Positions 6,981-12,663 of a stretch of DNA of 12,835 bases are shown here, in pieces (within the stretch, counting starts at the first letter, position 1; every line of letters starts with the position of its first letter). The DNA comes from Spirochaetia bacterium. Lineage in GTDB: Bacteria; Spirochaetota; Spirochaetia; DTKZ01. Both the position numbers and the translations under genes were made by a program. The notes under the pieces are model-generated. The model was not told the DNA's origin. It worked only from the letters and a program-made list of their open reading frames with translations, and did no database searches. The stretch is from assembly GCA_031270615.1 (NCBI GenBank), contig JAISXE010000204.1, forward strand, positions 1 through 12,835, written 5' to 3'.

Positions 6981-7026
6981 CTTAACTTGTGGACAGTGGT
7001 ACAGATCCCACTGCCCACAAGTTAAG
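6981..7026. repeat. 46-nt near-perfect stem-loop upstream of gyrB
   Basis: CTTAACTTGTGG then CAGTGG (6981-6992, 6994-6999) pair with CCACTG then CCACAAGTTAAG (7008-7013, 7015-7026). There is one A/C mismatch and an 8-nt loop. The left arm ends the 60-nt unit that is repeated at 7113-7172, where the matching right arm is missing. There is no T-tract on either strand, so it is unlikely to be an intrinsic terminator. Confidence 0.75.
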
Positions 7027-7043
7027 GCATAGGTCAGCCCGTG

Positions 7044-7172
7044 GGGCGCAAAGGATTGAAGCGGAAATCCCGCAGCCCCCTCAAGGGGGCGAGGAATTGA
7101 AGCGGAAAGCCTGGTTTTTGGCGCGGGAGCGCCAAAAAGGCGCACATCTTTTTCTTAACTTGTTGACAGTGG
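7044..7172 (+). repeat. Dispersed structured repeat, copy C, with trailing half-palindrome
   Basis: Two cores, GATTGAAGCGGAAATCC (7054-7070) and AATTGAAGCGGAAAGCC (7095-7111), each precede a hairpin: GCCCCC-TCAA-GGGGGC (7075-7090) and TTTTTGGCGC-GGGA-GCGCCAAAAA (7115-7138). The unit ends GGCGC at 7143. The stretch 7113-7172 matches 6940-6999 at 57 of 60 positions, so the part after the second hairpin, including the CTTAACTTGTTGACAGTGG half-palindrome, belongs to the repeated unit. Confidence 0.75.
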
Positions 7173-7192
7173 GAGGCTTCCCCCCTCTAAAC

Positions 7193-7212
7193 AGGGTTTT
7201 GGAACAGGCTCA
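7193..7212 (-). repeat. 20-nt end of the inverted-repeat element
   Basis: AGGGTTTTGGAACAGGCTCA is the exact inverse of 1707-1726, the left end of the element after add. It lies 20 bp after the TGTTGACAGTGGG motif at 7161-7173. At 1891-1922 the same two motifs are adjacent in the opposite order. Confidence 0.65.
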
Positions 7213-7296
7213 TGTGCCGGGGTTTCCGCAGATGCCGGGCGGGGGGCGGCGCGGGTACTAACTCAAAGCCGCACAGGCTTCTTGTGCCGGATTTGT

Positions 7297-7318
7297 AACC
7301 GCGGCTGCGCGGTTTTTT
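7297..7318 (+). terminator. Orphan rho-independent terminator
   Basis: AACCGCG (7297-7303) pairs with CGCGGTT (7308-7314) across a GCTG loop and runs into a six-T tract (7313-7318). It reads as a plus-strand terminator, but no plus-strand gene ends upstream: the nearest left-hand gene is gyrB, on the minus strand starting at 6701. It may end a small untranslated RNA from the repeat region or insulate the next gene. Confidence 0.6.
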
Positions 7319-7327
7319 CCCGCCCCG

Positions 7328-7358
7328 CGAAGGCCGCGCAATTATTTCCCGGCCTTCG
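7328..7358. repeat. 9-bp inverted repeat in the spacer before the secreted-protein gene
   Basis: CGAAGGCCG (7328-7336) is exactly complementary to CGGCCTTCG (7350-7358), with a 13-nt AT-rich loop. No T-tract follows. It sits between the orphan terminator and the promoter at 7426-7453. Apart from this hairpin I see nothing in 7319-7425. Confidence 0.5.
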
Positions 7359-7425
7359 TGTTCCGACAGGATCGCCTCCGTTTTGCGTTAATTCCTTATG
7401 ACATAATGAATTACCTATTTTTTGC

Positions 7426-7453
7426 TTGCTTGGCACATTTTTTGCTTTATAAT
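7426..7453 (+). promoter_or_regulatory. Promoter of the secreted-protein gene
   Basis: An exact TATAAT (7448-7453) lies 16 bp after TTGCTT (7426-7431). Transcription would start near 7460, giving a leader of about 56 nt that includes TAAGGAG. The -35 is weak, but TTGCTT also occurs at the -35 position of the DUF2339-gene promoter (8160-8165). Confidence 0.6.
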
Positions 7454-7515
7454 ATACACTATATGTGACAGCATGGCAAAACGGGGAGAAACCACTGTTA
7501 AGGAGAATGAATGAT

Positions 7516-8064
7516 ATGAAAAAGACATGCATGGTTGTGGCGGCGGTTCTGCTGGCCGCGGCGGGACTGTATGCGGAAGGCAGGGGGGAAGATCCCCTCG
7601 CGAAATCCCGGAACCAGGTAACCCTGTCGGGTACCCTGCAGTTCGCGGACGGATTCCCTGTCATCAGCGCGGAGGGAAAAACCTACAGGCTTTTCGCCCC
7701 GCGCTTTATGCGCGAAGCCTATACCCTGAAACCCGGCCTGGCCTTGAGCGTTGAAGGCTATATCGTGCAGCAGGGTCCCTGGCCGCGCGGCGGCGACACC
7801 GATCCGGGGGCGGCCGCTGAGTCCGTCGTTGTCCAAAAGGTCACTGTTGACGGCAAAACCTACGAAGTGCCTCCGATGGGCCGGGACGGCTTCGGCGGCG
7901 GAAGGGGCTACCACCCGAGGAAGGGAGGCTGGGACGGCCACCGCCGGGAATTCTGCGGCAACTACCGGGACGGGGGCCGCCGCGAAGACTTTAACCGGGG
8001 CTATGGGGAACCCCGCCGCGATTTCAGGGAGCCGGACGGGCGAGAAAGAAAAGGCCCCCGCTAA
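7516..8064 (+). CDS. Small secreted protein with an OB-like core and Gly/Arg-rich tail, function unknown
   Basis: I do not recognise a named family for this 182-residue protein. Residues 1-20 (MKKTCMVVAAVLLAAAGLYA) form a classic signal peptide ending in an Ala-x-Ala-like site, so the mature protein starts near Glu21 outside the cytoplasmic membrane. Cys5 is not in a lipobox. Residues 35-85 have the alternating pattern of a small beta-barrel: VTLSGTLQF, a GKTYRLF strand, then LSVEGYIV. A related VTVDGKTYEVPP strand occurs at 109-120. Residues 121-182 are a basic, low-complexity tail rich in Gly, Arg, Asp and Pro, with one Cys. The start is ATG 7516, with TAAGGAG (7499-7505) 10 nt upstream; an in-frame ATG at 7507 and a GTG at 7465 are too close to or before that site. 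It is followed by a separate promoter, so any link with the membrane-protein pair is inferred from adjacency only. Confidence 0.75.
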   Translation: MKKTCMVVAAVLLAAAGLYAEGRGEDPLAKSRNQVTLSGTLQFADGFPVISAEGKTYRLFAPRFMREAYTLKPGLALSVEGYIVQQGPWPRGGDTDPGAAAESVVVQKVTVDGKTYEVPPMGRDGFGGGRGYHPRKGGWDGHRREFCGNYRDGGRREDFNRGYGEPRRDFREPDGRERKGPR

Positions 8065-8094
8065 ACATCCCGCCCAAGCCCGAAAAAACGCTGC

Positions 8095-8122
8095 CAGGCG
8101 GCCGCCCCAGGGCCGCCTGTTT
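8095..8122 (+). terminator. Possible terminator after the secreted-protein gene
   Basis: CAGGCGGCC (8095-8103) pairs exactly with GGCCGCCTG (8111-8119) across a 7-nt loop. Only TTTGT follows, so the tail is weak. Its position 31 bp after the stop codon supports the call. Confidence 0.5.
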
Positions 8123-8133
8123 GTGAGCCGGCA

Positions 8134-8155
8134 AACTTTGTTCTAACTTTGTTCT
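8134..8155. repeat. Perfect 11-bp tandem duplication
   Basis: AACTTTGTTCT occurs twice in a row, at 8134-8144 and 8145-8155, immediately before the -35 of the next promoter. It could be a slippage product or a duplicated binding site. Confidence 0.6.
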
Positions 8156-8159
8156 AACC

Positions 8160-8188
8160 TTGCTTTTATCCCCAAAGCCCTGTATACT
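8160..8188 (+). promoter_or_regulatory. Promoter of the DUF2339-DUF3999 operon, placed for a near-leaderless transcript
   Basis: TTGCTT (8160-8165) and TATACT (8183-8188) are separated by 17 bp. The expected start near 8195 leaves only about 6 nt before the ATG at 8201, and no Shine-Dalgarno sequence is present. The same TATACT hexamer with a short distance to the start codon is seen at gyrB. Confidence 0.5.
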
Positions 8189-8200
8189 TGCCCCAACGCT

Positions 8201-11116
8201 ATGGCAGGCATCGCTTCCCTTGTTATCGGTGTATTTGTTTTCGCCCTTATCGGCGTCGTGGCCCTTCTGGTACGCACAGGCGGGCATTCCGACTGGCTGC
8301 GCGCCAACAAAACGGAAATCGATCTCCTGAAAAACCACGCCGCCCTCCAGGAAAAACGCATAGCCGTTTTGGAACGCGCTTTCCAGGACGCGGGGCTTCA
8401 GATCCCCGGCGGCCGGCAAAGCCCCCCTCTGCCCGCTCCTTCCCCGCAGCCGGATGTCGGCGGCCTTCCCCCGCACCTGCGGCCGCACGCGCCGCCGCCC
8501 ATCACGCAAACGCCCCTGTGGGACGCGCAAGCACCGGCGGCCCCCGCCCCCCTCCCCCGCGAAGCGGAAACCCCAAGCCCTGCGGCGGACGCGGCCCGGC
8601 AGGCGCCCTCCCCGCCGGAGGATCCCGCCGAGGCCCAAAGCCCGGCGCCGCCTTCCCTGAATAAAACCTTCCGCTCCTTCATAAAAGGCGGCAACCTCTG
8701 GGTCGCCGCCGGCGTGCTGCTGCTCTTTGCCGCCTTCGGCCTGCTTTTAAGCTACATGGCGCAGAGGGGGCTTTTTACGATAGAAATGCGCATAGCCGCC
8801 GCCATCGCAGGCGGCCTCGCCATGCTTGTTTTCGGCTGGAAGTTCCGGCAAAAAAAACCCGTCTACGCCCTGGTCATCCAGGGCGGCGGCATCGGCGTTT
8901 TGTACCTCTCGTTTTTCGCCGCCTCAAAACTCACCGGGCTCCTGCCCCCGCCCGCCGCGCTTGTGTTCGTCAGCCTCCTCGTGCCCGCGACAGTCACGCT
9001 CGCCCTTTTGCAGAACGCCCAAGCCCTGGCCGTCTTCGGCCTTTTGGGAGGCTTCGCCGCGCCCATCCTCCTGTCCACGGGAAGCGGCAATTACGCCGCC
9101 CTCTTCTCGTACTACCTTATCCTGGACCTCGCCGTCCTTATCATCGGGCACTTCCGCCTGTGGCGCGTACTCAACCTCTGCGCCGCCGTCTGCACCTTTG
9201 CCGTCGCCCTGATCTGGGTCGCAAACAGATACCAGCCCGAAATGTTCGCGGGCGTCCAGCCCTTCATGCTGGCCTACATCCTGCTTTTCACCTTCATCGG
9301 CATACGCCCGGCGCGGGGCGCGAAAATCCCCCCCAGGACTTACGTCGACCTTCCCATCACCCTCGGCACGCCCTTCCTGGCAGCCCTTATCCAGTGGCGC
9401 ATCTTTTCGTACATCGACCACGGCCTCGCCATCGTATGCATCGCTTTCTCCGCGTTTTACCTCCTCCTCGCCTGGACCATCTGGAAAAAACGAGGCCCCG
9501 GAGTCATCGTCCTTGCCGAAGGCTACCTGGCCCTGGCCGCGCTCCTTGCCAACCTCGCCATCCCGCTGGAACTCTCCTCCCGCGCCACCAGCGCGGTATG
9601 GGCCGCCGAGGGGCTGCTCGTGTACCTCTTCGGCTGCCGCCGAGGCTCCCGCCCCCTGCGCATAACGGCCCACATATTCCACGCCGCCGCCGTCATAGCC
9701 TTCATCGCGCAAACCGGGCATTTCGGCGCTTACCCCGCCTTCCGCGGCCCCCTGTTCTCAGGCGGCCTTATCATAGCCCTGTCGGCAATTGCCACCGCCA
9801 TCCTGGGCGGCAGGCAGCGCAAAAACCCCGCCGACCGAGCCGCCCCTTTGGCCGCCGCATCCGCCGCAAAAGCCACGCCGTTTTTCTTCGCCGCCTGGGG
9901 CCTCCTTTTTTGGTTCTGCGTCTGGGACGCCGAATTCAACAGAGCCTTTGAAACCCCCCAGGCCTGGTTCTTTCTCTGCGTTTCCCTGACATCCCTCGCG
10001 GCCTTTGCCGCAGGAAAGTTTTTCCGCAGCCCGGCCCTGTACCTCGGCCTTGCCGCCGCGCCCCTCCTCGCGCTCTACACCACCGCAGGCCTTATCCTTC
10101 CCCGCCTCACGCGGAATTTTCCCCACAGCTTTCCCGACATCCTCACCGTCAACTTTTTCCGCATCCCCTACCTCTGGGGCTGGCTCGTCTTCTTCGCCTC
10201 GCAGGCGTTTCTCCTCATAAAATGCTCCCCGGCGAAACTCCTCCCCCCAGAGGACGCGGGGGTCGCGGGGGAAATGGGGGACATGGGGGAAAACGCCCTT
10301 TCCGCCCCCCTGCGGGACAAACTGCAAAAAGCCCACGCCTGGTGGGCCTTCGCCGTCGTCCTTGTCGCGGTTCTGGCCCTGGGCTGCTCCGGCCGCGCCG
10401 CCGCGCAGCACCTGGGGCTTGCCCCCTCGTGGAAAAGCCTCGCCGGAATCCTGCCCTCCCTTGCCTGCGTCACCGCCCTCTCGCTCCTGTCGCGGCGGCC
10501 CTGCCCCCAGGCCCACACACAGGCCCTGTTCATCTGGATCCCCCGGCTCCTCTGCCTCGCCACAAGCATCTGGTTCGCGGCAACGCTCTTCGCCCCCGGC
10601 AGCCCCTCCCCCCTGCCCTTCTACATCCCGCTCATCAACCCCCTGGAACTCCAGCAAGCCTTCTGCATCGCCCTCATCCTCCTGCGGCAGCTCTCCCTGC
10701 GCAAAGCCGGCCTTGGCCCCGTCTTCAAAACCCGCACCCTCTTCGTCCTCGTCGACGGCATGGCCTTCCTCTGGCTCACCGCCATGGTCGCCCGCAGCGC
10801 CCATTTCTTCCTCGGCATCCCCTTAAGCCGCGTCCCCAGCTCAGGACAATTCCAGCTTGCCCTCCTGATCCTCTGGGGAATCTTCGGCATCAGCCACATC
10901 CTCGCCGGCCACAAAAAAAACATCCGCCCCCTCTGGCTCGCAGGCGCCTTCCTCATGGCCATCGACATCGCGAAACTCCTCCTCATCGACCTCGCGCGGA
11001 CGCAAACCATCACGCGCATCATCTCGTTCTTTGTCGCCGGCCTCCTCCTGCTCTTCATCGGCTGGGCCGCCCCCCTGCCGCCCCGCGAAACCCATCCGCC
11101 CAACAAGGATCAATAA
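8201..11116 (+). CDS. Large multi-pass membrane protein of the DUF2339 family
   Basis: This 971-residue inner-membrane protein matches DUF2339 in architecture and motifs; no biochemical function is established for the family. An N-terminal membrane segment (about 3-25) is followed by a short coiled-coil-like helix (about 35-62) and a Pro/Ala-rich linker (about 67-152). The rest is a long series of hydrophobic segments, roughly twenty or more by eye. Family features are GVLLLFAAFGLLLSYMAQRG (171-190), VIQGGGIGVLYLSFFAA (225-241) and GGFAAPILLSTGSGN (283-297). One hydrophilic loop near 680-700 contains AGEMGDMGE, encoded by a G-rich 9-bp repeat. Upstream in-frame starts are absent, so ATG 8201 is used; no ribosome binding site is visible. 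The DUF3999 gene begins 2 nt after its stop codon, which points to coupled expression and a shared role in the cell envelope. Coding is strongly GC-rich. Confidence 0.9.
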   Translation: MAGIASLVIGVFVFALIGVVALLVRTGGHSDWLRANKTEIDLLKNHAALQEKRIAVLERAFQDAGLQIPGGRQSPPLPAPSPQPDVGGLPPHLRPHAPPPITQTPLWDAQAPAAPAPLPREAETPSPAADAARQAPSPPEDPAEAQSPAPPSLNKTFRSFIKGGNLWVAAGVLLLFAAFGLLLSYMAQRGLFTIEMRIAAAIAGGLAMLVFGWKFRQKKPVYALVIQGGGIGVLYLSFFAASKLTGLLPPPAALVFVSLLVPATVTLALLQNAQALAVFGLLGGFAAPILLSTGSGNYAALFSYYLILDLAVLIIGHFRLWRVLNLCAAVCTFAVALIWVANRYQPEMFAGVQPFMLAYILLFTFIGIRPARGAKIPPRTYVDLPITLGTPFLAALIQWRIFSYIDHGLAIVCIAFSAFYLLLAWTIWKKRGPGVIVLAEGYLALAALLANLAIPLELSSRATSAVWAAEGLLVYLFGCRRGSRPLRITAHIFHAAAVIAFIAQTGHFGAYPAFRGPLFSGGLIIALSAIATAILGGRQRKNPADRAAPLAAASAAKATPFFFAAWGLLFWFCVWDAEFNRAFETPQAWFFLCVSLTSLAAFAAGKFFRSPALYLGLAAAPLLALYTTAGLILPRLTRNFPHSFPDILTVNFFRIPYLWGWLVFFASQAFLLIKCSPAKLLPPEDAGVAGEMGDMGENALSAPLRDKLQKAHAWWAFAVVLVAVLALGCSGRAAAQHLGLAPSWKSLAGILPSLACVTALSLLSRRPCPQAHTQALFIWIPRLLCLATSIWFAATLFAPGSPSPLPFYIPLINPLELQQAFCIALILLRQLSLRKAGLGPVFKTRTLFVLVDGMAFLWLTAMVARSAHFFLGIPLSRVPSSGQFQLALLILWGIFGISHILAGHKKNIRPLWLAGAFLMAIDIAKLLLIDLARTQTITRIISFFVAGLLLLFIGWAAPLPPRETHPPNKDQ
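10258..10289 (+). repeat. G-rich 9-bp tandem repeat with G-quadruplex pattern inside the DUF2339 gene
   Basis: Four runs of exactly five G (10258-10262, 10267-10271, 10276-10280, 10285-10289) are separated by three 4-nt spacers (TCGC, AAAT, ACAT). The 9-bp period equals three codons, so copy-number change would keep frame. It encodes part of a hydrophilic loop between membrane segments. Confidence 0.8.
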
Positions 11117-11118
11117 CC

Positions 11119-12663
11119 ATGCCCTCAAAACCAAAACGCGCATTGGAACCCGTTCCGCGCCTTCATCATGTCACTTCAATTCGGAATCAGAATTCGGGCG
11201 CATTTTTTTGCGGATTACCGCAAAAAAACCGGGCTTTCCGCTCCAATTCCTCGGATTTGCCCAGGACGCGCGGGCGGGCAGCCCCTGCAAATCCTGCGGG
11301 ATTTCCGCTTCAATCCCTTGCGCGGGCCCTCCTCGCCTGCCTCATCCTGGCGCCCGCCATGCCCCTGCACGCGCAGAACCCCGCCGCGAAACCCGAAGAC
11401 TTCGCCGGCCGCGCGGACATCCACGCGCAGGAAGGGCGGCTCATGCACCTTGAACTGCCGGAAACCGTGTACCGCCGCCTCGCGCGCGCCGACCGGGGGG
11501 ACCTCCGCGTGTTTGACTCAGGCGGGACCCCCGTCCCCTTTGAAATCCGTCCGGCCCCCCGCGTAAGCGAAACCCCCCCGCCGCTCGAAGTCCCCTTTTT
11601 CCCCTGGACGGCCGGGGAAAGCAGCCTGCCGAAACAGCTCAACATCGACATCGCTTCGGACGGCGCCGTCATCAGCGTGCGCCCCGAAGGGAACGCCGCC
11701 CCCGCGAAAACATCCTCCTACCTTGTGGACCTCTCCAGGCTGCATGGCCGGGCAGCAAGCGAAGCGGGCGGCCAGCCATACAGACCCGAGGCCCTGCTCC
11801 TTGAAATGCAGGAAAGCCCCCGGCCCTGGAACAGCGCCGCCACCCTGCGCTGGTCCGAAAACCTCTCCGCCTGGAAAAGCTTCGGCGAACCCCAGGCCCT
11901 CGCCTTCCTGGGGCAGGCGGACTCGCCCGCGAACCGCAGCGCGCTCCGCCTGCCCGGCAACAAGGCCCCCTATATCCTTCTTACCATGCGGGAAAACACC
12001 CCGCCCCTCCTCAAAGTAAGGGCGCGCTTTGAAACCCGCACGCGGCCCGAAACCCTCCGCGAAACGCTCTTCCCCGGAATAAAAAGCGAAAACGGCTTTT
12101 CCGCCGTCTATACGGCGGACGGCTTCTACCCCGGCGCGGCCCTGGACTTCCTCCTGCCCCAGGCCGATTCGGTGGACGTGGAAATCCTCTGCCGCGACTC
12201 CGAAGAAGAACCCTGGTCCTTCTGGGACAGCGGAACCATCTTCCGCATAGGCGATGGCGAAGGCATGAAAAAAAACAAACCCTGGGCAGGAAAAGCCACG
12301 CACCGGCACTGGAAAATAAACTCGCGCGGCGGCGTCCCCTTCGCCTCCGTCCCCGAAATGCTCCTCGTCTGGGAACCCCTGCGCCTTGTGTTCCTGGCGC
12401 GGGGCAAAGGCCCCTGGATCCTCGCCTACGGGAACCCCGACTTTGCCCCTGCGGGGAACCTCCCCCCCCAGCTCCAGGAACAGGAAACCCTAAGCGCCTC
12501 GCTCATAGCAGGCAGCGAAATCTGGCAGCCGCCCGCCCCGATACCCGACCAAAAACCGCCCGCCTGGAAACACTGGCTGCTCTGGGGCGCCCTTGTCCTC
12601 GCCGTGGCGGCCCTGTCCGCAATGGCCTGGCGCATAACAAAACTCATGCGCAAACAAGGATAG
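11119..12663 (+). CDS. DUF3999-family envelope protein with a repeat-encoded, extended signal peptide
   Basis: The 514-residue product resembles DUF3999 proteins, which are predicted exported proteins with one C-terminal membrane anchor and are usually encoded next to DUF2339. Seen here: a hydrophobic signal core at about 69-83 ending LHAQ (likely cut after Ala85), a family-like start of the mature domain (LPETVYRRLARADRGDLRVF, then VPFEIRPAP), a long periplasmic region, and a C-terminal membrane helix LLWGALVLAVAALSAMAW followed by a basic end. The start is ATG 11119, preceded by AAGGA (11105-11109) at 9 nt and lying 2 nt after the DUF2339 stop. The frame is open far upstream, but that part overlaps the DUF2339 gene. 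No good later start exists before the hydrophobic core. Residues about 26-69 are encoded by an inverted copy of the dispersed repeat, making the signal n-region abnormally long. Function is unknown. Confidence 0.82.
   Translation: MPSKPKRALEPVPRLHHVTSIRNQNSGAFFCGLPQKNRAFRSNSSDLPRTRGRAAPANPAGFPLQSLARALLACLILAPAMPLHAQNPAAKPEDFAGRADIHAQEGRLMHLELPETVYRRLARADRGDLRVFDSGGTPVPFEIRPAPRVSETPPPLEVPFFPWTAGESSLPKQLNIDIASDGAVISVRPEGNAAPAKTSSYLVDLSRLHGRAASEAGGQPYRPEALLLEMQESPRPWNSAATLRWSENLSAWKSFGEPQALAFLGQADSPANRSALRLPGNKAPYILLTMRENTPPLLKVRARFETRTRPETLRETLFPGIKSENGFSAVYTADGFYPGAALDFLLPQADSVDVEILCRDSEEEPWSFWDSGTIFRIGDGEGMKKNKPWAGKATHRHWKINSRGGVPFASVPEMLLVWEPLRLVFLARGKGPWILAYGNPDFAPAGNLPPQLQEQETLSASLIAGSEIWQPPAPIPDQKPPAWKHWLLWGALVLAVAALSAMAWRITKLMRKQG
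11196..11323 (-). repeat. Dispersed structured repeat, copy D, inside the DUF3999 coding region
   Basis: Read on the minus strand it begins GCGCAAGG (11323-11316) with core GATTGAAGCGGAAATCC (11315-11299). An 8-bp outer stem follows (11294-11287 with 11260-11253), then a second core AATTGGAGCGGAAAGCC (11248-11232). A perfect 11-bp hairpin comes next (11228-11218 with 11213-11203, loop of 4), and the unit ends GCGCCC (11201-11196). It has the same plan as copies A and C. On the plus strand it is read in frame, giving GFPLQSLAR within the DUF3999 N-terminus. Confidence 0.8.

Noticed and set aside
6987..7020. DnaA-box-like sequences (TTGTGGACAG and its inverse) suggesting an origin
   Set aside because: They differ from TTGTGGATAA at two positions and are simply the arms of the repeated stem-loop; no cluster of boxes or dnaA gene is present.
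6702..7145. N-terminal extension of gyrB to a 782-residue frame
   Set aside because: The extra 148 codons encode dispersed repeats (including a GFPLQS peptide), lack family similarity and a ribosome binding site, and contain the gyrB promoter; the family N-terminus begins at 6701.
8924..10804. Long antisense frames of 265 and 348 residues opposite the DUF2339 gene
   Set aside because: They are Gly/Glu/Asp-rich shadow translations typical of the strand opposite a GC-rich gene, without credible starts or domain features.
10222..11118. Upstream extension of the DUF3999 frame giving 813 residues
   Set aside because: It overlaps the DUF2339 gene in another frame, is a Pro/Arg-rich low-complexity translation of GC-rich DNA, and the ATG at 11119 has a ribosome binding site.
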